Of a stretch of DNA of 14,168 bases, positions 5,443-12,965 are shown piece by piece (within the stretch, counting starts at the first letter, position 1; every line of letters starts with the position of its first letter). The position numbers and the translations under genes are program-made. The notes below the pieces were generated by a model. It saw nothing but the letters and a program-made list of their open reading frames with translations. It did no database searches and was not told the DNA's origin. Source of the DNA: Proteobacteria bacterium UBA7420 (GTDB lineage: Bacteria; Pseudomonadota; Gammaproteobacteria; Magnimaribacterales; D2472); assembly GCA_002469975.1 (NCBI GenBank), contig DKMG01000054.1, positions 1-14,168 on the forward strand, read 5' to 3'.

Positions 5443-7889
5443 ATCAAATAGTCAGGCAATTAAGCCTCGAGGAAAAAGTCTCCCTGCTTAGCGGCTTTAA
5501 TTCTTGGTACACAAATAAGATTGACCATGCAAATGTTCCAAGCATTAAGATGTCAGATGGTCCAAATGGAGTCAGGGGTGACTCCAATTCTGGTAAAACC
5601 TCTGCATGCTTTCCATGTGCTATCTCAATAGGCTCAACCTGGGATCTTGATCTAGTGCATCAGCTTGGAATTGCATTGGGCGAGGAGGCAAATGCAAAAG
5701 ATGTTGATGTTCTGCTGGGACCAACTATCAATATCCACAGACATCCTCTTGGCGGCAGGCATTTCGAAAGTTTCTCAGAAGATCCTCTATTAACTGGAAA
5801 AATTGCAGTCCAGTATGTCAAAGGCGTGCAGTCTAAAAATGTAGCTGCATGTTTAAAACATTTTGTTGGTAACGATACAGAGTTCGATCGACATGCTATT
5901 AGCTCTAATATTGATGAGCGAACCCTAAGAGAAATCTACTTACTTCCATTTGAGATGGGTGTAAAACAGGGTAATGCAAAAGTTGTAATGAGCGCATACA
6001 ACAAACTAAATAATATTTTTTGTAGCTCACACCAAGAATTATTGATGGATATTTTAAAAGCAGAATGGGGGTTTGATGGATATGTTGTTAGTGACTGGGG
6101 TGCGGCTCTAGAAACTGAGGCGAATGCCAATGGCGGCCTTGATCTAGAAATGCCAGGACCCGGAAATGTTTGGGGTGATGCTTTGGTCGCTGCCATAAAT
6201 ACTGGAGATGTAGATGAAAAAATTATTGATGATAAAGTCACAAGAATTTTAAAGGTAGCAGAATTCTCCAAGCGATTTGATCATCCTAATTTTCATCCAG
6301 AAGAGGCTATTGACCAGCCTGCACATAGAGAACTGCTAAAAAAAGCTGCCGCAGACGGCATGGTGCTGCTAAAAAATGATGACCTCTTGCCATTGCAGCC
6401 AGGCATAACAAATATTGCGATTATTGGGCCTAATGCTAAACAGGCTCAAATCATAGGTGGTGGAAGTGCCAGCCTCAAGCCTCATTATGAAGTTCATCCC
6501 GCAGAAGCTCTTCAAACAAAGCTAGACCCTCAAACAAATATCACATATGCCAAAGGCTGCCATACCTATAAATACCTACCAAAATTTAATGAAAGTCTCA
6601 TGGAGGATCAAAAAGGTTTTTTAGTCGAGTACTTTGATGGGACAAGATTTGGAGAGAATCTCATGTTTTCTGAATATTTAACTGGAAGTAAGTTTTGGGT
6701 CTTTGAAGGGTTTGCCAAAGACATTATCTCCAAACAGGAGAGACCCAATATTTCTGTAAGATTTTCATGCACCTACATACCAGATATATCAGGACACCAT
6801 GAATTTGAAATTTTTGGAATTGGGGAATGCAGATTGTTGGTTGACGGCAAAGAGATTATTGATAATTGGACTCATAAAGATCCAGGACAAGCCTTCTTTA
6901 CATTTAGCTCAGCCTCAAAAAAAGGAATGGTGGACTTAAAAAAAGGACAAAGCTACAGCATAGAAATGCAATATCATTTCGAAGGAAGCTTTCCAGCTGT
7001 ATATTTGGGGTGCCAGGCACCCGATGGAATCGACTTATTCCAAGAGGCCATTACAACTGCAAGTAATGCCGATCAGGTTATCTTAATTGTTGGGACTAAT
7101 TCTGACTGGGAAACTGAAGGGAATGATAGGGCTGAGTTCAACTTGCCGGCAGAGCAAAATAAATTAATTGAAGCAGTCTTACAAGCCAATCAAAATACAG
7201 TGGTAGTGGTGAACTCAGGCTCTCCTATCGCAATGCCTTGGATTGAAGATGCAAAGGCTGTGCTACTGACATGGTTTGCTGGGCAAGAATTTGGTAATGC
7301 CTTGGTGGATATTCTTACAGGAGAAATAAATCCCTCAGGGAAACTATCTACCTCTTTCCCTAGAAGCATTGAAGATACCCCTGCTTATAAATGTTACCCA
7401 GGCACCAATCAACAAATGAACTATGACGAGAAACTCTTGGTGGGTTATAGATGGTATGACAAAGCTTCTGTTCCAGCATTATTTCCATTTGGCCATGGCC
7501 TCTCTTACACCCATTTTCAATACAGCAATCTTGAAGTTCAGGTGAATGAAAGGGTTGAGGTCTCTTGTACATTTATTGTTGAGAATATAGGGGCTGTAAT
7601 TGGTGCAGAAGTATCTCAGTGCTATGTTGCTTTCGAGCATATAGATGAGATGGAGCCCATCAAGACCTTGCAAGGTTTTACCAAAGAAAGGATTGATGTC
7701 CATCAACACAGAGAGATCAAAATTAATCTCACTGCAAGAAATTTTAGTTACTGGGATGTCAGTACTCAAACCTGGAAAATTAGGCCAGGGTCTTATGAGA
7801 TTCTAATTGGATCTTCAGCTTCTAATATCCATTTAAGAAAGACAATTATGCTTGAGCAAGCTCATGAAGTTCTTGATCCGTTAGTGTGA
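5430..7889 (+). CDS. Family 3 glycoside hydrolase (beta-glucosidase-like) with PA14 insert
   Basis: The enzyme is a retaining exo-acting glycoside hydrolase of 819 aa, probably a beta-glucosidase or related beta-glycosidase. The GH3 N-terminal barrel (about 1-280) carries SDGPNGVRG (42-50), GRHFESFSEDP (109-119), KHFVGND (143-149) and the nucleophile Asp222 in VVSDWGA. The GH3 C-terminal domain starts at about 308 (DGMVLLKNDD). It is interrupted at about 395-530 by a PA14-type module (FLVEYFDG start, ECRLLVDGKEIIDNW core). It then resumes with the NSDWETEGNDR block, whose Glu561 is the likely acid/base. The fibronectin type III-like tail covers about 695-795. KmBglI-type beta-glucosidases share this order. 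No signal peptide or lipobox is present, so it should act in the cytoplasm on imported glycosides. The last 44 bases overlap the convergent oxidoreductase gene. The exact sugar specificity is not readable. Confidence 0.93.
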   Translation: MSGIDQIVRQLSLEEKVSLLSGFNSWYTNKIDHANVPSIKMSDGPNGVRGDSNSGKTSACFPCAISIGSTWDLDLVHQLGIALGEEANAKDVDVLLGPTINIHRHPLGGRHFESFSEDPLLTGKIAVQYVKGVQSKNVAACLKHFVGNDTEFDRHAISSNIDERTLREIYLLPFEMGVKQGNAKVVMSAYNKLNNIFCSSHQELLMDILKAEWGFDGYVVSDWGAALETEANANGGLDLEMPGPGNVWGDALVAAINTGDVDEKIIDDKVTRILKVAEFSKRFDHPNFHPEEAIDQPAHRELLKKAAADGMVLLKNDDLLPLQPGITNIAIIGPNAKQAQIIGGGSASLKPHYEVHPAEALQTKLDPQTNITYAKGCHTYKYLPKFNESLMEDQKGFLVEYFDGTRFGENLMFSEYLTGSKFWVFEGFAKDIISKQERPNISVRFSCTYIPDISGHHEFEIFGIGECRLLVDGKEIIDNWTHKDPGQAFFTFSSASKKGMVDLKKGQSYSIEMQYHFEGSFPAVYLGCQAPDGIDLFQEAITTASNADQVILIVGTNSDWETEGNDRAEFNLPAEQNKLIEAVLQANQNTVVVVNSGSPIAMPWIEDAKAVLLTWFAGQEFGNALVDILTGEINPSGKLSTSFPRSIEDTPAYKCYPGTNQQMNYDEKLLVGYRWYDKASVPALFPFGHGLSYTHFQYSNLEVQVNERVEVSCTFIVENIGAVIGAEVSQCYVAFEHIDEMEPIKTLQGFTKERIDVHQHREIKINLTARNFSYWDVSTQTWKIRPGSYEILIGSSASNIHLRKTIMLEQAHEVLDPLV

Positions 7890-9849
7890 TCTGAGAGGCT
7901 TGAATTGAGCTGTTAGTTTCAAAGATAGTTCGAGGACCAACCAATGGAAAAATTAAGGGTGATTGATGTAAGACATAAGCAAGGGCAATTTGAATAGGCT
8001 CAACATTTTTTTTCTGAGCTAATTCAAAGCATTTTGCCCTACGCTTTAAATTTTTTTCGTAATGCCAGACCCTCATTTCTTCATCTATATTTGGATTTGA
8101 AAAATGCTCACTGGACATCACTTCTTTTTTCTTGATAAAAAACCCTCTAGCTTGACTGGACCAAGGGAACAATAAAATCTTCTCTGCAAGAACATACTCC
8201 ATATAAACATCGTTGACACCGACACAACCCGGCCAAACCGGCTCAATCATCTCCGCTAAACTAAAATTATTGCTTAATACTTTAAAAGGTTCTTTCCTTT
8301 CTTTTTCAGCGTAATTTCGCGCCTCTGAAAATCTATTTAGATCCCAGTTTGACGCACCAATTAGATCAATCAGCCCCTCATCTTTAATCTCAGTTAAAGC
8401 ATCAATAAATTCTGAGACAGGCACATCTGGGTTGTCTCTATGCAAACAAAAAATATCAAGCTTTTCAATCTGCAGACGCTCTAAGGATTCAAGAATTTGA
8501 GGCCTAATAAATTGAGGCTCACATTGAGGTGTATGAGCAGCCTTGCCCAGAACAATGACTTCCTTTTCTAGACACCTAGAATTAATCCACTGGCCAAGAT
8601 ATTGATCACCCATGCCATTATTGTAGATGTAAGCGGTATCAAATATGCGTCCTCCAGAGCCATAAAAATTATCAAACATTGTAAAAGCATGAACTTCAGA
8701 GGTTTGATTATCACAACCAAAAGCCAGTCTAGAGCCGAACTTATCTATGCCTGGAATCTCCATATTTAGAAGCTTTGGAATTTGGTTAAGGAATGCCTTC
8801 GATTTTAGTATTGGTGAGTTTGCTATTAAATTTTTTGGGCAAGCAATATTTAGTTGCTGTCTCCATTGATCTAACCAAAACATATTACTTTGAGTGTCGG
8901 CATGAGAGATGAGGTTTGATTCCAGTTTCCCGTCAAGAATACAGCTAGATGCATGCTCGATTTCTCTGGTAAATAGCCCCAGCTGATCGTCGCACGAGAT
9001 CTCCTCTGCTAAACCCGACTCATGAACAACAGTTATAGAGGATTGCCCACCTTGAAACTGTCCACAATGCCATGGCTGTGACACAGTGATGCTAACCCCT
9101 CCACTAGAAATAACTAATTGGTTGGATAGCTCCTCATCAATGGCACAGCTAATTTTAGCCTCTATATTCTCAGAAAATATAAGACAAGCATCTGATTGAA
9201 GATCCACCCCTGTGTTATCTATTCTTCCAGTTGCAGAAATGCTTTGAGGCTCTGCAAATGGCAGGCCTTGAAGGTGCCCTGCAATTATCTTGCTCATCGA
9301 CAAGGGGTAACACCCTACATCCAGAATAGCTCCACCTCCCAAAAATGGATTTCTAAGACGGTGATGGGCTGGTACCTCTGCTTTAAATCCAAAGGACCCT
9401 TCAATCAAGATTGTTTCATTAGCTTCAGTCAATAAATGGAGATTATTTAAAATGTTTAAGGTTTGAGGATGGATTCTATACATGTAGGCTTCCATTAAAA
9501 ATACCTCTAATGATTGCGCAAGATCTAGTAAAATCATGCTTTCGTGAGCATTGATCGTCAGTGGCTTCTCGCAAAGAACATGTTTCTTGCTCTTTATGGC
9601 CTCCAATGCATAAGTAAAGTGATCGCTGTGAGGAGTTGCAACATAAATAGCGTCAATATCACTTGCTGATAGAAATTGCTGTAATGACTGAAATGATTGA
9701 ATGTCGAATGATTTAGCAAAGACTAAAGTCTTTTCTTCATTTCTGCCAAAGACACCGATCAATTCTGAATTTTGGCAATGCTTGATAGAGTGAGCAAATG
9801 CAGTTGCAATCGAGCCAGGACCTATGATTCCCCATTTAATTTTTTTCAT
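7846..9849 (-). CDS. Gfo/Idh/MocA dehydrogenase fused to aldo/keto reductase
   Basis: A single 667-aa chain contains two NAD(P)-dependent oxidoreductases. Residues 1 to about 340 form a Gfo/Idh/MocA enzyme. The Rossmann motif GIIGPGSIA is at 7-15, ATPHSDH at 71-77, the signature CEKPLT with Lys95 at 93-98, and GGGAILDVGCYPLS at 171-184. Residues from about 365 to the end form an aldo/keto reductase with a complete tetrad: Asp404 and Tyr409 (FDTAYIY), Lys436 (VLGKAAH) and His470 (CLHRDNP). The NWDLNRF and VGPRT segments of the cofactor side are also present. Each half is close to a free-standing enzyme in length, and no stop separates them. The ATG at 9849 (MKKIKWGIIG) is chosen because it begins right at the Rossmann strand and has AGGA upstream. 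A longer start at 9906 is unlikely. It overlaps the permease gene by 14 nt and the hydrolase 3' end by 44 nt. A role in sugar oxidation, reduction or epimerisation is inferred. The substrate is unknown. Confidence 0.9.
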   Translation of the reverse strand: MKKIKWGIIGPGSIATAFAHSIKHCQNSELIGVFGRNEEKTLVFAKSFDIQSFQSLQQFLSASDIDAIYVATPHSDHFTYALEAIKSKKHVLCEKPLTINAHESMILLDLAQSLEVFLMEAYMYRIHPQTLNILNNLHLLTEANETILIEGSFGFKAEVPAHHRLRNPFLGGGAILDVGCYPLSMSKIIAGHLQGLPFAEPQSISATGRIDNTGVDLQSDACLIFSENIEAKISCAIDEELSNQLVISSGGVSITVSQPWHCGQFQGGQSSITVVHESGLAEEISCDDQLGLFTREIEHASSCILDGKLESNLISHADTQSNMFWLDQWRQQLNIACPKNLIANSPILKSKAFLNQIPKLLNMEIPGIDKFGSRLAFGCDNQTSEVHAFTMFDNFYGSGGRIFDTAYIYNNGMGDQYLGQWINSRCLEKEVIVLGKAAHTPQCEPQFIRPQILESLERLQIEKLDIFCLHRDNPDVPVSEFIDALTEIKDEGLIDLIGASNWDLNRFSEARNYAEKERKEPFKVLSNNFSLAEMIEPVWPGCVGVNDVYMEYVLAEKILLFPWSSQARGFFIKKKEVMSSEHFSNPNIDEEMRVWHYEKNLKRRAKCFELAQKKNVEPIQIALAYVLHQSPLIFPLVGPRTIFETNSSIQASQITLTDQELHELAQA

Positions 9850-11194
9850 GGAGCAATTTCCTATCCCGAATGTCTTGAAGTAATTTGTGATGGAAGGTTT
9901 TATCAATTGGATAGAAGGAGACCAATACCAGACTAATCATTACTCCAACCAATGGCACCCAGGTCATGATCTGTTTTAAACCTGCCAATGTTTCTGCTGA
10001 TTGAACTTCATTCGGTTCGAATCCAATATGCGTAAGCGCTAATCCTAGCAAAAGTGCAGCACATGCTATGGCACCCTTTTGTGCAAAAGTCATAAAACCA
10101 TACAAAGATGACTCAGTGCGAACTCCGGTCTTCCATTCGCCATACTCAATAGTATCTGGCAGCATGGACCAAAATAAAACTCCTGTTGCACCATTTCCAA
10201 ACCCAATAAAGCTCAAAATAATGAGCAGCTCAGTGAGCGTGGCAATGGGATAAACATAAAAAATTAAAAAGCCAATGACCAATAGGCTCATAGCAATCAT
10301 CCAAGAATTCTTTTTGCCAATTTTTAAGGCAGTGTAAGCCCACAAAGGAATGGCGAGCAGTGCGCTGCCACTACTTACTCCCAGAATTAACCCTTGATAG
10401 GCATGCAGATCAAGCGAGTATTTAACAAAATAAATTAGGTTGCTATTAAACATAATAGAGGTTGAGATCAGAGTTAGGATAGATGCAAACACAATCCAAA
10501 ATGGGTAGTTGTTTGCAACTGACTGAGCCACTTTCGTAAAACTAGGTAATTCAGCCACAGTAAAATTAAATTTACGCTCCTCTACAAAGCCAATGGTTAT
10601 ACTTAACACAAGCACAGCTGCAAGACCTGAGATCATCCCTAAATATATAAATCCAAGAGCCTCTTCTCCCCCGCCAAACCATAAGATAATTGGAAACCCC
10701 AGCGCAGAGATGGTCAATGTTCCAAAGGAAGCTCCTATCATTCTTGCGGTAGTAAGCTTTGTTCTTTCGTCACTATCGTCGGTGATTCTTGCTGTTAAAG
10801 ATGAGTATGGGACACTGACGATGGTAAAGCATGTTCGATGCAAAAGATTTGCGGTTAACAGAAAAATAAAGAGTTCTGTACCCTGGAACGGAGGCACCCA
10901 AAACAGAAGAATAAAAGAGAGTGCCAGTGGAATGGCTCCATAAAAAATATAAGGACGATAGCTGCCCATTTTTGTCCTGGTACGCTCTGCAAGATAACCC
11001 ATAAATGGGTCTGTGATTGCATCCCATGCAATACCAAGCGCATAAATCCACCCTGCAAGCAATGGGGTGATACCAATTATATCTGTATAGAAATAAAGAA
11101 GGTATAAGCCAACACCGCTCCAATACAAGCAGATTGCATAGTCGCCTATGCCATAGGCTGCTCTAACTTTATTGGAAACTGTTTGTGAGTTCAT
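9836..11194 (-). CDS. GPH-family (MelB-like) sugar:cation symporter
   Basis: This is an inner-membrane transporter of the glycoside-pentoside-hexuronide:cation symporter family within the major facilitator superfamily. It has 452 aa and about 12 hydrophobic helices. The hallmark cation site is present: Asp58 and Asp62 in WDAITDPFMGYLAERTRTKMGSYRP correspond by eye to Asp55 and Asp59 of MelB. Asp18 in GIGDYAICLYW corresponds to a MelB sugar-binding Asp. The position that seems to match MelB Asp124 is Ser127 (SVPYSSL), so sugar contacts probably differ from melibiose. Its stop codon lies 14 nt inside the downstream Gfo/Idh-AKR gene, so the two form an operon. A TATAGT box lies 12 bases upstream of the ATG with only a weak ribosome site (GAGA). 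The likely role is import of a glycoside for the cytoplasmic GH3 enzyme (inference). Confidence 0.92.
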   Translation of the reverse strand: MNSQTVSNKVRAAYGIGDYAICLYWSGVGLYLLYFYTDIIGITPLLAGWIYALGIAWDAITDPFMGYLAERTRTKMGSYRPYIFYGAIPLALSFILLFWVPPFQGTELFIFLLTANLLHRTCFTIVSVPYSSLTARITDDSDERTKLTTARMIGASFGTLTISALGFPIILWFGGGEEALGFIYLGMISGLAAVLVLSITIGFVEERKFNFTVAELPSFTKVAQSVANNYPFWIVFASILTLISTSIMFNSNLIYFVKYSLDLHAYQGLILGVSSGSALLAIPLWAYTALKIGKKNSWMIAMSLLVIGFLIFYVYPIATLTELLIILSFIGFGNGATGVLFWSMLPDTIEYGEWKTGVRTESSLYGFMTFAQKGAIACAALLLGLALTHIGFEPNEVQSAETLAGLKQIMTWVPLVGVMISLVLVSFYPIDKTFHHKLLQDIRDRKLLHEKN

Positions 11195-11256
11195 AAATAT
11201 CTCATGACTATATCAGTCTTCTTCAGAGTTGTAATATAGGCTGGGTAGATTAGAGT

Positions 11257-12207
11257 ATGAAATCTACTTACTGGATCATCATTCTATATATCATGAATTT
11301 AGAACATCAATACTTGGAAAGTTACGTTGAGAAAGAGGGAGTTAGGATTTGTTACCGTGATCACGGTCCTATCGCGGGAGACCCTATTCTATTAGTGCAT
11401 GGTTTAGGGGCGCAGCTTGTCCACTGGCCTCCTCACATCATAAGTTTTTTGCAAAAACATAATTACCGGCCCATTACCTATGACAATAGGGATGTGGGTC
11501 TCTCTTCGCGATTTGTTGGTGAGCCATCATTTACTCTAGAATATATTAAATATTTTTTACGTCTTCCCATCCAGTCTGAATACGACATAGATGACATGGC
11601 AGAAGATGCAATTAATTTGCTTGATGCCCTTAACATTAAACAGGCGCATGTTTTAGGAACATCTATGGGCGGTATGATTGCTCAGATTATTAGCTCACAA
11701 TTTTCAGATCGCGTGAAATCATTAACATTAATCGCTTCTACTGCCTCCACCCCTAGTCCTTTAAATGCTCCCTCAAAAAAAGTTCGAGAATTGATGATGG
11801 AGAGATCTAAAAATCCTAACCCCTCAATGGAAGAGTTGTATGAGCGAGAGGTAAAGTTTGTATCACTGATTGGAATGGAGGGAAGGGAGGTGGACACACC
11901 TCAGTTCAGGCAAGATACTCTAAGAAATTTTGAGCGCTCCAATGATGGATCGGGATATGGCAGGCAATTATTAGCCATTCTGGCCTCTAAAGGTCGACTG
12001 CAAAAAGTTAAAACAATTAAAGCAGCTACCTTCATTGTTCATGGTGAGCATGATCCAATGATTCATGTAAAAAATGCACGAAAAATGCATAGTTTAATCC
12101 CTGACAGCAATCTAGAGATTATTTCTCAAATGAGACATCTAATTGAGCCAGAGATCTTGATATTATTTGAAGGGCAGCTTCTAGAACACTTAAAGCAAAA
12201 TAGCTAG
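11257..12207 (+). CDS. Alpha/beta hydrolase
   Basis: This is an alpha/beta-hydrolase-fold enzyme of up to 316 aa, probably an esterase or lipase-like hydrolase of unknown substrate. The oxyanion-hole motif LLVHGLGAQ lies at 45-53 and DNRDVGLSS at 76-84. The nucleophile is Ser136 in the elbow GTSMGG, the acid Asp266 in VHGEHDPMI, and the base His294 in QMRHLI. Together these give a complete triad. The GLGAQLVHWP and DNRDVGLS wording resembles the RdmC-like esterase group. The start is uncertain. The ATG at 11257 adds a short hydrophobic MKSTYWIIILYI segment, whereas the ATG at 11293 (MNLEHQ) gives the usual N-terminal length. Neither has a strong ribosome site. It is divergent from the permease, with 62 bases between them, and convergent with the CIA30 gene, 25 bases apart. 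Confidence 0.88.
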   Translation: MKSTYWIIILYIMNLEHQYLESYVEKEGVRICYRDHGPIAGDPILLVHGLGAQLVHWPPHIISFLQKHNYRPITYDNRDVGLSSRFVGEPSFTLEYIKYFLRLPIQSEYDIDDMAEDAINLLDALNIKQAHVLGTSMGGMIAQIISSQFSDRVKSLTLIASTASTPSPLNAPSKKVRELMMERSKNPNPSMEELYEREVKFVSLIGMEGREVDTPQFRQDTLRNFERSNDGSGYGRQLLAILASKGRLQKVKTIKAATFIVHGEHDPMIHVKNARKMHSLIPDSNLEIISQMRHLIEPEILILFEGQLLEHLKQNS

Positions 12208-12232
12208 CGCTGCACTTGCTGTGATGGGCCGA

Positions 12233-12742
12233 TCAATCAGAAAATAAGCTAATATCTTTAATTGCTAGATCAACCTCAAAATCCCTGCCATAACCTGCAA
12301 TACTTAAATCTCTAATATTCTTAGGCTTCATCGAGGTGGCGTTAAATCCATTGGTTTTTAGGTCCTTAAATGCAATTCTGTACTCTCGCCACTCATCGGT
12401 TACTTCGAATGCTTTGCTGAGATAGGACCAGGGCGGAATCTTAAAACCTTTAAGAGTAATATGCACTTCATAGGATTCGTTGTTACCCTTAGCTTGAAAT
12501 TTTACACCTTGAAAATCATTGCTATCAATGTCCACCCTGTTAGACAGTCTGACAAAGCCTCCGTTATTCTCGGTGGTAACAATGCCTGACATTGTAAATA
12601 CTCCATCACGATGTGCGATAACTAAATCGGATTTGCCTCCCATCACCCGATCGGTGATGCCCTGCCAAGCCTGAGGATCATTCAAGGATTTTGCAAAAGA
12701 ATTCATTGATACTACTATTAAAAGAGATATTATTAATTTCAT
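12233..12742 (-). CDS. Secreted CIA30-domain protein
   Basis: The protein has a CIA30 (complex I intermediate-associated protein 30) domain, a beta-sandwich related to galactose-binding folds. In mitochondria the family assists complex I assembly. The role of bacterial, exported versions is not established. The chosen ATG at 12742 gives 169 aa starting with a clear signal peptide, MKLIISLLIVVSMNSFA, with likely cleavage after Ala17, so the mature protein is periplasmic. Family blocks are WQGITDRVMGGKSD (26-39), NGGFVRLSNRVD (60-71), a FQGVKFQAKGN strand (77-87), IPPWSYL, and EWREYRIAFKDLK (118-130). An in-frame ATG at 12838 would add 32 residues, hide the signal peptide inside the chain and run across the divergent small ORF, so it is rejected. 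No good ribosome site is visible. Confidence 0.85.
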   Translation of the reverse strand: MKLIISLLIVVSMNSFAKSLNDPQAWQGITDRVMGGKSDLVIAHRDGVFTMSGIVTTENNGGFVRLSNRVDIDSNDFQGVKFQAKGNNESYEVHITLKGFKIPPWSYLSKAFEVTDEWREYRIAFKDLKTNGFNATSMKPKNIRDLSIAGYGRDFEVDLAIKDISLFSD

Positions 12743-12775
12743 CTGATGATTATGCCTAAAAATGAGCGCTTTTAA

Positions 12776-12955
12776 ATGAAAGATCAGATCAAACAAACCT
12801 TTAAAAGATTTTTTCAAGACAAGAAAACATCTTTGCAAACCAAAGCTCTTAGAAGAGCAAATGATTTAACTAAGCCGAGAGCAGGAACACCTCATGATTG
12901 GGAGGATTGGGAGAAATACCTGAAAGAAAATAATCTGAAGGATGATTCTAAATAG
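12776..12955 (+). CDS. Small basic/acidic ORF of unknown function (59 aa)
   Basis: I do not recognise this protein. The ATG at 12776 directly follows an in-frame TAA and reads 59 codons to TAG. The first half is Lys/Arg rich (MKDQIKQTFKRFF, then KALRRANDLTKPRAG). The second half is acidic and aromatic (PHDWEDWEKYLKENNL), with two Trp residues and good amphipathic-helix potential. There is no membrane segment. This looks like a real small soluble protein rather than random translation of AT-rich DNA, and it fills what would otherwise be an empty gap. It is divergent from the CIA30 gene (33 bases apart). Its stop lies 10 bases from the convergent saccharopine-dehydrogenase-like gene. The ribosome site is weak. 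Chance coding cannot be excluded. Confidence 0.55.
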   Translation: MKDQIKQTFKRFFQDKKTSLQTKALRRANDLTKPRAGTPHDWEDWEKYLKENNLKDDSK

Positions 12956-12965
12956 ATACGCTGGA

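Noticed and set aside
5936..6271. 111-codon open frame antisense to the GH3 barrel
   Set aside because: It lies wholly inside the strongly conserved hydrolase gene and has no features of its own.
8761..8763. Internal ATG at codon 363 of the fusion as a separate aldo/keto reductase start
   Set aside because: There is no ribosome site before it and no stop codon in the linker, so translation should read through as one chain.
9850..9906. Longer N-terminus of the Gfo/Idh-AKR fusion starting at 9906
   Set aside because: The Rossmann strand begins right after the ATG at 9849, which has AGGA upstream. The extension only reads through the end of the permease gene in another frame.
10593..10943. Overlapping 116-codon frames on both strands within the permease gene
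   Set aside because: They are by-products of the hydrophobic codon bias of a membrane protein gene, with no independent support.
12743..12838. Longer start of the CIA30 protein at 12838
   Set aside because: It would bury a good signal peptide 32 residues inside the chain and overlap the divergent small ORF.
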